This document shows positions 1-10,975 of a stretch of 64,000 nucleotides of DNA, piece by piece. Below the pieces are notes generated by a model that had not been told where the DNA came from, ran no database searches, and saw nothing but the letters and a program-made list of their open reading frames with translations. The position numbers and the translations under genes are program-made. The DNA comes from Turnera subulata (lineage: Eukaryota; Streptophyta; Magnoliopsida; Malpighiales; Passifloraceae). The DNA lies in the NCBI GenBank assembly GCA_028386065.3, contig JAKUCV010002334.1, positions 1 to 64,000 of the forward strand, in the 5' to 3' direction. Each line of letters begins with the position of its first letter. The stretch's first letter is position 1.

Positions 1-199
1 ATCCATAGGGTTCTATGCATACATGTTGTCATTATGTTTAGTCTTCCGCTGCGTACTTGATTCCTTTGTATTTATCATTATTTGATTTGATTGTGATCAT
101 GTTGTTGATGATTTTTGTGTCCCTGGAATGATAAGGGCAAATTGGTCATTTTGTATTAAATATTTAATTATATTAATAAATTGGGACACGGTCGTTTCA
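1..199 (+). repeat. 3' end of a gypsy LTR (left LTR of copy A)
   Basis: Ends in gggacacggtcgtttca, which matches the end of the 3' LTR at 7701-7717 and of the copy B LTR at 59591-59606. The rest matches poorly: the 'atccatag' landmark lies about 200 bp from the end here but about 335 bp from the end in the 3' LTR (7384), and the block around 7495-7570 is missing. It is a related but different LTR version, or a heavily deleted one. Confidence 0.75.
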
Positions 200-200
200 C

Positions 201-887
201 AAGTTCTCGGGATATGCATTGACATGGTGGCAGGAACTTGTGGCCAACCTACCGAAGCCTGTGGAGATGCCATGGGAGGATTTTAAGGAGAAATTCTACA
301 AGAAGTTTCTTACTGTTGGTTTTCTGGAAGAGCAGAAGAAGCATTTTCTTGAGGTGAAGCAGGGACTAGAGGAGACTGTATCAGCATTCAGGATCCGGTT
401 CAGCATCCTTCTCTCTTATGCTAGGGAGTTTGTGCCCGAAGAGGTGACTAAGTGTAGGCGGTTTGTTAACGGCTTACGTACAGAGTTGGCGTTAGCTGTG
501 GCTGGTGGAGGGCACAAGACTTGGGAGGCAGTTTGTGAGGCTTCTTTTGATGCTGAGAGAGTTCAGTTGATCGGGAAGGAGGCTCGGATAGCTGAGCAGA
601 GGAAGCAGTCATCTGCTTCAGGACAGAAGAGGCAGTATTCTGATGCCGGTGGTGCAGATTATTCGGGTGGACAGGGTTCTTCTTACCTAGGTTTGAAGAA
701 GTCCCGTGGGCAGAGTTATCAGAGTGGACCAGGCAGATCTTCGGGAGGACGGTCCTATCAGTCTGGCTCTCAGGGACGGGGTTTCTCAGCACGATTCTCG
801 GGTACATGCTGGTATTGCGATAAGCTGGGACACCAGAAGTCATCTTGCTACAAGTGGATTAAGAATAGTGGTGGCAATGGTTCCTAG
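201..887 (+). pseudogene. gag, N-terminally truncated (copy A)
   Basis: Retrotransposon capsid and nucleocapsid region. It opens directly after the LTR end, in the block that lies about 150 residues into gag of copy B, so the N-terminus is deleted. A retrotransposon-gag domain (TWWQELV ... MPWEDFKEKF ... FRIRFSILLSYA) is followed by a Gly/Ser/Gln-rich linker and a CCHC zinc knuckle, CWYCDKLGHQKSSC, near 808-849. The frame stops at TAG 885-887, where copy B reads CAG. Real family, inactive copy. Confidence 0.88.
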
Positions 888-1709
888 TATACAGTGCAGA
901 GTTCTGTGGCCAGTGGTGCTGTTTCTTCTGGTCCGAACAGGGGTGGCGGACAGCAGGGTCAAGGTCGTGGGGGTTTTGGAGGTCCGAACCGCGGGGGTGC
1001 GACTCAGTCTGCTGCAGCTCCTAGGGTTTATGCCATCACCCGGGAGGAGGCTGCTGATGCTCCAGAGGTTATAGCAGGTACATTTATGGTTTTTGGTTAG
1101 TATGCACATGCTTTAGTTGATCCAGGTTCAACACACTCTTTTGTATCACGTGCATTTATGACCACTCATAACATAGAAGATGATAACCTTAGTAGACCCC
1201 TGAGAGTCCGTTTACCCACAGGTGATATAGTAGGGCTTGATCGAGTTTGTAGAGATGTATCGATAGAGTATGATAGTGAGAGTTTCCCTTCTGATCTTGC
1301 TGTCATGGACTTGGGAGAGTTTGATGTTATCTTAGGCATGGATTGGTTGTCCAGACATCAGGCTGTAGTTGATTTTCGGGCCAGGGAAGTTTCTTTGTCT
1401 TCTCTATTGGGGCGTAGATTGGTGTTCGTTGGAGAGCGAAGAGCTTTATCGGCGTGTTGTATCTCGGCCATCCAAGCTTTTAGGATGATCCGAGAGGGGT
1501 GTGACGCTTTTCTAGCACATGTGGTCGATTCTTCGGTACCAGTACCTGGAGTGGAGGATATTCCAATTGTTCGGGAGTTTCCCGATGTATTTCCTAATGA
1601 TCTACCTGGGTTGCCTCCGGAGCGGGAGGTGGAGTATACAGTTGACTTGGTACCGAGAGTTGCACCTATTTCTATACCGTCCTACAGAATGGCTCTGACA
1701 GAACTTTAG
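888..1709 (+). pseudogene. gag tail and aspartic protease region (copy A)
   Basis: Same frame as gag. A Gly-rich stretch leads to the protease active-site region LVDPGSTHSF (GAT codon at 1119). The usual D-S/T-G triad reads D-P-G here and also in copy B. The frame contains TAG at 1098-1100 (CAG in copy B) and ends at TAG 1707-1709 (CAG in copy B). The end carries the linker into RT, FPDVFPNDLPGLPPE. Retroviral-type aspartic protease that would cleave Gag-Pol; broken. Confidence 0.83.
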
Positions 1710-1733
1710 GAGCTGAAGAAACAACTGGAGGAG

Positions 1734-3059
1734 TTGTTGGATAAGGGTTTCATTAGACTGAGCATCTCACCTTGGGGTGCCTCGGTCTTGTTTGTGAAGA
1801 AGAAGGATGGCAATATGCGGATGTGTGTGGACTATAGGCAGTTGAACAAGGTGACTGTGAAGAACAAGTATCCTTTGCCTAGGATCGATGATTTGTTCGA
1901 TCAGTTGCAGGGTGCATCTGTGTTTTCGAAGATTGACTTGCGATCTGGTTACCATCAGGTTCGGATTGCAGAGCAAGACAAACCGAAGACTGCATTCCGC
2001 ACTCGGTATGGTCATTATGAGTTTGTGGTTGTTCCGTTTGGGCTGACGAATGCACCGGCTGTGTTCATGTGTATGATGCAACAGGTCTTCCATGAATTTC
2101 TAGACCGGTTTGTGGTAGTGTTCATTGATGATATTCTGGTCTACTCGAGTAGTAAGGTCGAACATGAGGACCACTTGAGACAGGTTTTGCAGAGGTTGAG
2201 AGAAGAACAACTCTATGCCAAGCTCAGCAAGTGTGAGTTTTGGTTGGATGAGGTCGCGTTTCTTGGGCATATTATGTTCGGTGAGGGCATTAAGGTGGAC
2301 CCGACCAAGATTAAGGTAGTCATGGATTGGGAGCCACCAAAGATTGTATCGGAGATACGGAGTTTTCTTGGACTTGCTGGTTACTACCGGAGGTTCATTG
2401 AGGGTTTTTCCTTAATAGCGGGTCCCATGACTAAGCTGTTGAGGAAAGACTGTGCTTTTGTTTGGGATGTCCGTTGTCAGAAGAGTTTTGAGGAGTTGAA
2501 GAGACGGTTGACTTCGGCGTCGGTTTTGACTGTTCCGAGACCCAGAGTGGAGTACACGGTGTTCAGTGATGCTTCTGGTTTGGGCTTGGGATGTGTTTTG
2601 TTGCAGGAGGGTCGGGTGATTGCTTATGCCTCCAGGCAGTTGAGAACTCACAAAAGGAACTATCCGACCCATGATCTGGAGTTAGCTGCTGTGGTCTTTG
2701 CTCTAAAGATCTGGAGACACCATCTGTACGGTGAGAGGTGTCGGATTTTCACGGATCATAAGAGTTTGAAGTACATCATGTCCCAAAGGGAGCTTAATAT
2801 GAGGCAGAGACGCTGGATTGAGCTTCTGAAGGATTATGACTGTACTATCGAGTACCATCCGGGCAAGGCCAATGTTGTTGCAGATGCGTTGAGCCGGAAG
2901 AGAGTGGCTTCTGCGGGTGAGGACTCAGTTTCTTATGCTTTGCCTTCCCTGATGGAGCTGAGGTCGTTGGATGCACAGTTGGAGGTGGATGTTATTGGGG
3001 CGTTGCTTACCAGTTTGAGTATCTGGCCGACCTTGCGGGATAAGATCATGAAGTTGTAG
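1734..3059 (+). pseudogene. reverse transcriptase and RNase H (copy A)
   Basis: The longest uninterrupted piece of pol, 441 residues. It has the plant chromovirus RT blocks [47 protein letters not shown] and the catalytic FIDDILVYS near 2121. RNase H follows: [13 protein letters not shown] near 2561, E in [14 protein letters not shown] in FTDHKSLKY near 2748, then ADALSR. It makes element cDNA and degrades the RNA template. It stops at TAG 3057-3059, where copy B has CAG. The catalytic residues look intact, but the piece is cut off from gag and integrase. Confidence 0.93.
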
Positions 3060-3971
3060 TATGGTGATCCTCATCTAGCGGAGTTGCGGGATAAGGCTCT
3101 CGGTGGAGAGAGTTCTAGTTTCTATGTCCGGGAGGATGGTGCTTTGATGACCGGTGATCGGTTGTGTGTTCCGGATGTCAATGATTTGAGGAGATGGATT
3201 ATGGATGAAGTGCATAATGCGCCATATGCTATGCTTCATAGTAGCACCAAGATGTACCAGAACTTGAAGAGTCATTATTGGTGGCCCGGGATGAAGAAGG
3301 ATGTTGCAGAGTTTGTGGCTCGTTGTATGACTTGTCAGCAGGTGAAAGCCGAGCATCAGGCTCCTGCCGACAAGTTGAGATCTTTGACTATTCCGTAGTG
3401 GAAGTGGGAGCATATCACTATGGACTTTGTGAACGGGTTACCGAGGACCCAGGGTCGACATGATGCCATCTGGGTCATTGTTGACAGGTTGACCAAGTCA
3501 GCTCATTTCCTACCGATTCAGCAGACGGATACAATGGATAAGCTGGCGAGATTATATGTTTCGGGTATTGTCTGTCTACATGGAGTTCCATTATCCATTG
3601 TGTCGGATAGGGATCCGAGGTTTACTTCCCACTTCTAGAAGAGCTTACAGTCTGCTTTGGGTACTACGCTGAATTTCGGTACTGCATTCCATCCGCAGAC
3701 TGATGGGCAGTCAGAGAGGACTATACAGACACTGGAGGATATGCTTAGAGCTTGTGTGCTCAACTTCAGTGGTTCTTAGGATGAGACTTTACCGTTAGTT
3801 GAGTTTGCCTATAACAACGGGTATCACTCTAGTATCGGTATGGCGCCCTATGAGGCTTTGTATGGGCGGAAGTGTCGTAGTCCGATCTGTTGGGATGAGG
3901 AAGCTCTGAGACAGGTGGTTGGTCCGGACCTAGTCCAGGAGACTGTTGATCAGATCGAGGTGGTTAAGTAG
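3060..3971 (+). pseudogene. integrase (copy A)
   Basis: Same frame as RT. The H2C2 zinc-binding part (NAPYAMLHSS ... [11 protein letters not shown]) is followed by the DDE core: D in [10 protein letters not shown] (3420), D in [10 protein letters not shown] (about 3604), E in [11 protein letters not shown] (about 3714). It would insert element cDNA into the chromosome. TAG codons at 3396, 3636, 3777 and 3969 break it. The first is CAG and the next two are TGG in copy B; copy B is cut off before the fourth. Confidence 0.9.
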
Positions 3972-3974
3972 TGC

Positions 3975-4457
3975 ATGAGAGCTGCTCAGGACCGGCAAAA
4001 GAGTTTTGCCGATAAGCATCATCGGGAGATGGAGTACGGTGTAGGTGACAGAGTTTTCCTTCGTGTTGCTCCCTGGAGAGGTGTTATCCGGTTTGGAAGG
4101 AAGGGCAAGTTGAGCCCTCGTTATATTGGTCCTTATGAGATCATGGAGCGGATTGGTCCGCTGGCCTACAGGTTGGCTTTACCGGAGGAGCTGTCGCGCA
4201 TACATGATGTATTCCATGTTTCGATGCTGAGGCGTTATCGGTCTGATCTTAGTCATGTTATATCCCCCACAGAGGTGGAGGTTTCTGAGGATTTGACCTA
4301 TGCTGAGGAGCCAGTGGAGAATTTGGCTCAGGAGGTGCGGCAATTGAGGAGTCGTACCATTCCTATGGTTCGGGTTAGGTGGAGCCGTCATTCTCCGAAT
4401 GAGGCTACTTGGGAGGTTGAGTCCCATATGTGGGAGCAGTATCCCCAATTGTTTTGA
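3975..4457 (+). pseudogene. integrase C-terminus with chromodomain (copy A)
   Basis: A 160-residue piece: integrase C-terminal domain (GVGDRVFLRVAPWRGV, GKLSPRYIGPYEI, HDVFHVSMLRRY), then a chromodomain from about 4300 (YAEEPVENL ... VRVRWSRHSPNEATWEVE). The chromodomain is the mark of chromoviruses and is thought to target integration to methylated-histone chromatin. TGA at 4455-4457 is the natural stop, 38 bp before the purine tract. The copy B equivalent is missing. Confidence 0.9.
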
Positions 4458-4495
4458 TGTTTCATATCTTGTAATTTCGAGGACGAAATTTTCTT

Positions 4496-4509
4496 AAGTG
4501 GGGTAGAAC
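4496..4509 (+). promoter_or_regulatory. polypurine tract of copy A
   Basis: aagtggggtagaac lies directly before the LTR start tgtaacgcc. It is preceded by gaggacgaaatt, the usual plant chromovirus lead-in. It would prime plus-strand DNA synthesis. Confidence 0.75.
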
Positions 4510-7500
4510 TGTAACGCCCCGGATTTTCATAAATTAATTTATGGAATTTTCGTAATTTTATTCCAATTTTACCCTTGAGGTACTTTCCGGATTTTTGGTT
4601 AAGGAAAAATAAATTATTTTTCTTAGGAATTGACAATTTGGAGTTGGAATTGCTCTTGGTTCGGGTTCGGTGCAAAACAGATTCGAGATCGGGGTGAAAC
4701 GCGAAGTTTATCGTTGTTTCAATCGAAACTACGTAGTTTTGGAATAGTGTAAAAAAAAAAAAGGGACGCGTTGACCAGGCAGGGGGGTGGACCGCGCCTA
4801 AGTGGAACGACAGGTCGTCCACTAGGGCGGCCAAACCCTAGCCCGATCTCTTCTCTTCTCTTCTTCTTTTCTTTCTTTTCTTTTTCCTCCCCTTTCCTCC
4901 CTTGGTCGCCGCTCCCACCTTCCTTCCTCCTTTTTTTCTCTCTCACTCTCTCCCTCTCTCTCTCTCGCCCTCCCGTCGTCACCAACATCTCATCTTCTCC
5001 TTCACTTCCTCCCCTCTACGCCGCGGCCACCACCTGTTGCAGAGGAGATCGAGACGTGGGCCGGCTTGAGCAAGACCGGCGAGGAACCTTTTGTGGTGCT
5101 TCCTCCGTCGCCTCCGGTAAGCCGCTGCACCTCCTCTCTTCCTCTATTTCCTTTCTTTTCTTTTGTTGTGTGTGGTTGTCCTTCTCGATTTGGTGGTTAA
5201 CCCGATTTGGGGTTTGTTTTGGTGGCGATCGTGGCGGTTGTTCGTGTGTGTTGTTTCGGCAGCAAGCGTGTGTGGGTGGTTTGTACTCGGGATAGTTGAG
5301 GCTCGAATTCCGGGTAAGGCTTACTCTCTCAATTTTTTCTCTTTGTTTTTCCCGTTTGGTTGGAATCCAGAAGAGTGTTTCGTTTTGAATTTTTGCTGCT
5401 GTGGTTCGGTGGCAGCGAGTTGTCCGGTGGGTGCTGTTGAATAGTTGTAAAGCTGTTGTGTGTGCTTCTCGGTTGGGTGTGGACAGATTCTTGACGGATT
5501 GTTTGTTCCGGGTAAGGTCCTCTCCTTGCAATTCGTTGATGGTGTTGTCTTGGCTAATTGTAGAGTTATTGAATAGGATTCTTTTGGAGTTATATGTGAG
5601 TTGAATGTGGATGGTTTTGGCTGTTTTGTTAATGGCAAATTTGCCAAGCCAGATTTTTGGGGTTGTTGGGAAGTTTCGGCGAAGTTGACCAGAATCTGGC
5701 GAGCTCTGGAATTTTGCAACGAGGGCTCGGGTCACTTTTCACGGCATTCTGGTATTTTTTCCCGATTTTATTTCGGTTTTGGCTTGTACTTAGTTAAGGA
5801 ATTCTTGGGGGATATGTATATGTAATGACTAAGTATAATAGTGGAATACCGGGTGTGGGGAGAAAATGTATGTGTGGCCGGAAAACTTACCGACTCGGAT
5901 AGAACATCTAGGTCGACTAACTCCTGGGTTCGGGTTGACCTTAGAATGGTTTTAGGAAAATCGGGCCCAGGCCCAATATTTAACTTGTGAATAATTTTTG
6001 GATTTACGAAACGGGCTTTGGGCCCAACTCTGTACTTGGTAATGATGGACCTCAAGATACGGGCTTGAGGCCCAAGGACTTAATTGGTTAACCTTTGGAC
6101 TTGGGTAACGGGCTTTAAGCCCAACGTCATAATCGGCTTTAGGCCCGGGATTCGGTTTTGGACTTAGATGGGCTTTAGGCCCGGGAACTCGTAAAGGACA
6201 TAATGAATGGGCCATAGGCCCGGGGAGTTACTTATGGACTTAGTTGGGCTTAAGCCCGGGGCACCTTAGGTCCCAAACTCTTTGGAGTTACCCTTTTGGG
6301 CTTAGACCCTGAATTTACTTAGCCGGGTAGATTGGCTCGGGTTCTATTCAGTTGAGCATATAATATCATACATGCACGGTTTATTGTAATTGTTTGTAAT
6401 TATTGTGTGTGCCGGTATTCAGGCACGGGTAATACCTCGGGAGCTGGAGGATCTGTCATGGGGAAAGCTCCACAGGATAATCGACGTTGAGGTGACTTTA
6501 TAGGTCTTTTTATGTTTGTATGCATGAGCTTGTTAGATTGGTCTGTTTGAGTTGCATGCCCTGTTTGCTAACATACTGTGATCCGTATTGTGTGCCTATG
6601 TGTTACTATTTGTTGGATGAGCATGACTTTTAGATTGTTATGGAATATAACATGTGGAGTGATTTTAGGTGATTTGTGTGATGTACTGTGGGTCAAAGAC
6701 CCGGATACTTGATTGAGTTGATAATTCACACAACTCTGTTAAATCACAACTCTTGGCACACATGAACTCATAACTTATGAATAAGAATAATGTATAGTAG
6801 AAGATAGGCTACTGTGTGCTGATGACCGGTTAGTTCGAGCGGGAAGTGATACCCCTCGGGTTTGCATGCGGGATAGCATGGTATATGCGGTTTAGTATAT
6901 GGGTCTGTTATGACCGGTTCTACCTCCCTCCTTCTACTTCCCTCTTTCTACCTCCCTCTTTCTCTCTGTCTCTCTCTCTCTATGGATATGTTTGGGCTTC
7001 ATGCCTGGTTATATTGGGCTTATGCCTTGTTGTCTCATGAGACGGGTCCGAGCTCGACGCACACAGTAGGGGGCCTTGAATAATAAATGTAATAAGAAAA
7101 CTTAACACACAACAGATGGAAAATAATAAACTGTTTGCTTGTATGTTGTTGGCATGTTAGTACTGGTTATTGTATGTTTACATACTTGTCTTGTTTCTCT
7201 ACTTTTCTTTCGAACTTGCTTTGCACACCTACATAATTAGATTTATACTACTCACTGAGTAGGCGGCTCACATAATCGCCAACGTTGTTTTTCAGACTCT
7301 TAGTTAGCGTGCAGTCTCTTTCTTCCTTTCCGGAGTACGGACGTGGATATCCCAGCAGGTAGTTGTGCTTCTTCTCCCGGTTGGATCCATAGAGCCGACA
7401 TGCATATCATTTTTCTTCTCTTGTTTTACTTTGATTATTTCTTCCGCTGCATTGGATTTTGTTGAGATGTCGTTATTGAATTTTATTACTTTTATCGGCG

Positions 7501-7717
7501 GGTTGCCAGGATTTGATACCTGATGCGGTTTCGACTGGATGCCGGGTTGATTTATGGCTTGATAAGCCAGTTTACTTTTGTTCTTTATGACATCTCTCTT
7601 TATTAAGATTTTCAGATAATGTTTGGTATTGAATTTCGTGTTTCGGGTTTTAGGGGCATTTTGGTAAATTCCTTTGATAATGTATTTTATTTGTAAATTT
7701 GGGACACGGGTGTTTCA
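4510..7717 (+). repeat. 3' LTR of gypsy copy A (3208 bp)
   Basis: Starts TGTAACGCCCCGGATTTTC and ends GGGTGTTTCA, so it has TG...CA ends. It aligns along its whole length with the 5' LTR of copy B (56498-59606). Shared blocks: a pyrimidine-rich tract (4840-4975), an array of GGGCTTNAGGCCC-like palindromes (5961-6260), the ggcacgggtaatacctcggg block (6421), and the cagcaggtagttgtgcttc block (7353). ORFs inside it on either strand are not conserved in copy B and are not genes. Confidence 0.92.
5961..6260. repeat. array of short GC palindromes / site II-like motifs in the LTR
   Basis: Eight spaced copies of a GGGCTTNAGGCCC-like sequence: 5963, 6013, 6061, 6110, 6134, 6170, 6209 and 6246. The last, GGGCTTAAGCCC, is a perfect 12-bp palindrome. 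Each also holds one or two TGGGCY/RGCCCA cores. Copy B has a degenerate version at 57939-58150. Confidence 0.75.
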
Positions 7718-8202
7718 TTTGGATTGTTGGTTTGATATCACTTGACGTAAGTACTTGTGAAGTGCTGTGTTTGTTATTTTCTTACATATTACAGTTGCTT
7801 GTATACCACTGTTTATCCATGATTGTACTTTGTACCGGACGGCACTTCGGACTCACCCCTCACCTGCGGGGTTTCATCCTGTAGGTTGACTTGCTCTTAG
7901 TATAGGAACGATGCTCGATCAGCTGCTGTATTCTCTCCACCAGACTCCGGATCCGTACCGCTGTTACATTATCTTGCATAAGTCTTCCGCTGCTATATGT
8001 CGTTTTGCTACTGTCACTCTGCCTCTATTGCTGTCTATATTTTATGCTGCTACTGTTGCTTTGTAAATATGATGTGCTGTAATAAATGACCCCGTGCTTG
8101 GGTGTCGGATGTTATGATGTATAATTACCGCTTGCTATTGTATAATGAATAACCTCACATGTGTTTACCATGTCTTTGGTAAATGCGGGTCAGGGCGTTT
8201 CA
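7718..8202 (+). repeat. 3' fragment of a second gypsy LTR
   Basis: Sequence continues in LTR style past the end of copy A: cttccgctgc landmark at about 7983, gaccccgtgcttgggtgtcg, and the end gggcgtttca at 8193-8202, the same terminal octamer type as copies A and B. The body does not match copy A. The simplest reading is that copy A inserted into an older related LTR whose left part lies outside the window. Confidence 0.6.
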
Positions 8203-9240
8203 GTATCAAAAATAATTTAAACTCCAAACATTTTGACAATTTTCAGCCTTTTTTGTAAGGATTTTTTTTTCCTTCCTTTAATTTTTAGGAATTTAGGAAA
8301 TCTTAATATCAAACTAGCGTGAGTAAAATTCTAATATCAACAAAGGTTGGCTTAAGTTGTTGGGATTTAATCAACCTATTATTAGGTTTAAAATTCTCCT
8401 ACCAACTGTCCCTCTTGATAAACAATCTATAAAATCCTCAATGCTAATTTGATGAAACAATGATGATTTAGGTATCACAATTCAAGAAAAATATAAAGAC
8501 CATATTTAATAACGAGTGAAAATTACTCCTATGAGGCTTTTATTCTGTTATTGTATCGGTACAATTTTTTTTCTCTTTTTTCTAAGGGGTTTTCTTGAAC
8601 AGTGATGTGACAATCTACTTTTCGGGCAGCTAATTCCTCAATGTATTAAAAGACAAATATGAAGAACTATAAACATCAGCCATTGCAAGAAAGAAAACCA
8701 AAAAATCAGAACCTTAACCGTGAAGTTATACCATGCCTGAATTAAATAAATTGTTCAAGCATGCTTTCTTTTTTCTTTTTTGTTTGAACGGATATTCAAG
8801 CATTCATGTGAAACAAATTCTTGCACAAACCAAACAATTGCCACCTTACCAAGAAAAAGAAGGCGGAATTGACTCCAAACATGGGAACCGAAAGCCCAGG
8901 GCTTGTTCCTATCGGACCATAGAATTGGGAGGTTAGGTTTGAGGGCTTTTGAAGAAATTTTAATGAATCAGAAGGATTCAGGATGCTACTTTTTTTGACA
9001 CTTGTTTTTTTGATACAAAATAACACTGTTGCAATATATACAAGAGTAAAAATGTCAACCTATGAAGAAAAAAAAAAGAAAAGAAAAAAAATAAGAAAAT
9101 GTATTATAAAAAAGGAACTCGTCAAAAAAAAAAACCTGTTCTCTCTGAATTTTGAAATCGCCATGGCATTGTTCATCTTCCCCCAAATCCCACCAACCCC
9201 ATCACCAACATAACCAAATCACCTCATAAAATACAAATCT
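8203..9240. other. AT-rich interval, no gene seen
   Basis: No coding, RNA or repeat signature found. It holds A-rich tracts (9060-9140) and short non-conserved ORFs. Confidence 0.6.
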
Positions 9241-10280
9241 AGTAGTCTTACTGTCTGGTTTGACCTATTTCCTTTGGTTTCCCGCTCCAGCTGCTTGAGC
9301 AGTGGAGGTGGGACTTTGTTTTACCCCCTCTCAGGTGGGTTCCTCCTTTTCCAGTCTGAACTAAAGCAGATCTGGTTTTGTTCCCAACTCGTTTGGGTGC
9401 TGCTGTGTGACTTTGGTCATCGGTATTTCCTATTGCATGTAATGGGGGAGTTATTATCCTCTCCAAGTAAGTCTATGTTCTTCCTTACCGTATAGATGGA
9501 AGCTTTAATTATGTGTGGTTGTTACCTGTAGTTGTGGTTTTGTGGTGCTTCACCGTGAGCCTGGTGGTTTAGTGATATTCTGCGAACAATTTTAGACTGT
9601 GTTTTAGTGCTATTTTACAGTGTGTGTGCTTGTTTGAGGTTGGAATTTGGTAGGTAGTTTGCTCTGTTTTTGTTGGAGCTTTAAGCTCTTATTTTTCAAA
9701 GCCGACATGGCTGATGATGCTGATGCCGATGCCGAAGACGACGACGAAGAGGATGATGATGAATGTAACTCCTATGGTGGCTGGTTTTTTGGTTTGCAAA
9801 TGCTGGCAGTTGAGTTTGAGCGGATGCTCCTCCCCAGCAGGCTTATGGATTTTGGTTTGGAATTGAAACTTTTTTATGGATTTCAATCTTGTCATACGGG
9901 AGTGACAGTTTAAAACACATTGTGTTCAGGATAGAGGCCTGCATTATCAGGTTCCAATATCCCCCCATATCGGTTACCTTCCCGAGTTTGAAGTTCAGAG
10001 GTGCTCAATCTCAGTTCCACAGCAAAATCTCCTCAAGCCTTATCTATTTCAATGAATATCTATTTTCTTCTCTAGGTGGTTTGTATTTTATTAGGACTAA
10101 GTACTCTGTTTACGGTGATAGGGATGACTTACCATTCCTTCCTTCAAGGAGTACTCCTTGGTTTGTAATATCTTTAGGAGTTGGACTCTCTGTGTGTACT
10201 AGCCGTATGTATGTGTTTCGGTTTAGTTATTATTAACGAATGTTGATCTCTTTCGACCAAAAAAAAGAAAAAAGAAAAAT
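9241..10280 (+). mobile_element. LINE-like retroposon 3' region ending in oligo(A)
   Basis: Ends in gttgatctctttcgacc followed by an A-rich tail (10259-10280). The same tail, tctctttcgacc-A(n), closes the minus-strand unit at 11217-11850. No endonuclease or RT is recognisable, so this is a 5'-truncated copy or a mobilised transcript. The left boundary is not defined. A GAT/GAC/GAA-rich stretch (9707-9763) could read as an acidic run, but nothing shows it is translated. Confidence 0.5.
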
Positions 10281-10612
10281 AGAGTAAAGTTAGAAAACCA
10301 TGTAATTTTCACCAACTGTTTTAGTTAAACACGAAAGGTACACGGTGAAAAAGAATAAACCGGAGGCTCAACTTATTTCAAATAAAAATTAGAATTGTAT
10401 GGGAAAGAACCGCATATCAAGTTAGCTTCACTATGTAAGAGGGGCTATTGTCAATATAGGAATTAGCAAATTAACCTGCCAACGGAAGGTTTAGTGCTTT
10501 CAAATTTTGTTGCTCTCCGGCATCTGAAATTTTAAACTAAACTTTTCTAGTGGAATGAGAACCTACTGAAATCTTATAAGTAACTATATGTAAAAACAAG
10601 TAGCAAAAGGAA

Positions 10613-10694
10613 GTGGACGTGCCGGAGTGGTTATCGGGCATGACTAGAAATCATGTGGACCCTGCCCGCGCAGGTTCGAATCCTGCCGTCCACG
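10613..10694 (+). tRNA. tRNA-Ser (anticodon AGA)
   Basis: An 82-nt class II tRNA. The acceptor stem GTGGACG (10613-10619) pairs with CGTCCAC (10687-10693), with discriminator G. The D arm is gccggagtggttatcgggc. The anticodon stem CATGA/TCATG carries the loop CTAGAAA with AGA at 10646-10648. A long variable arm (tggaccctgcccgcg) and a T arm with GTTCGAATC follow. No intron. It reads UCU serine codons (UCN by wobble). Intact stems suggest a functional gene. Confidence 0.96.
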
Positions 10695-10704
10695 GCCTTA
10701 ATCC

Positions 10705-10710
10705 TTTTTT
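10705..10710 (+). terminator. Pol III terminator of tRNA-Ser
   Basis: A run of six T, 10 nt past the tRNA 3' end; T4 or more stops RNA polymerase III. Confidence 0.8.
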
Positions 10711-10975
10711 AGGCCACACCGCAACAGTTTTTAACATTGGTTCGGTCCAGATAGGGACTTCGAAGCCCACACCTATAATTTTTTGGTTATTTGTTAAAAA
10801 TTCTCACAAAATACAAATAAGTTTTACTTTTCTTCATTAGCTATTTTTAATTTCTTAAATAAATTCAAAACGTGCAAAAGTTTAAATAATAACTAATTAT
10901 GATAATTGGATTATGATAAGTGGATATATTAAGTAAATTGTTTTGAACAGTAAGTAGGACGGTAGTATCTACATT

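Larger units (their letters stand above)
1..7717 (+). mobile_element. Ty3/gypsy chromovirus copy A (Tekay-like), left end outside window
   Basis: An LTR retrotransposon related to copy B at 56498-63924. It reads: end of an LTR (1-199), truncated gag, protease, reverse transcriptase, RNase H, integrase, chromodomain, purine-rich tract, then a 3208-bp 3' LTR. The domain order PR-RT-RH-INT-chromodomain is that of plant chromoviruses. From 201 to 4457 everything lies in one reading frame with no frameshift; only eight in-frame TAG codons break it (885, 1098, 1707, 3057, 3396, 3636, 3777, 3969). The PBS and the gag N-terminus are deleted. The element cannot encode a full polyprotein. The lineage assignment rests on the chromodomain and overall similarity, not on a tree. 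Confidence 0.93.

Noticed and set aside
201..4457. TAG as a reassigned or read-through sense codon in gypsy A
   Set aside because: Copy B has CAG or TGG at the comparable places, so the TAGs are mutations.
5163..5444. Frame with hydrophobic start in the LTR
   Set aside because: LTR sequence, not conserved in copy B.
5016..5735. 239-codon open frame on the minus strand inside the gypsy A LTR
   Set aside because: Not conserved in the copy B LTR, no domain, pyrimidine/purine-biased sequence; a chance frame.
9647..9913. 88-codon frame with an acidic run (ADDADADAEDDDEEDDDE)
   Set aside because: Caused by a GAT/GAC microsatellite inside a retroposon-like region; no further support.
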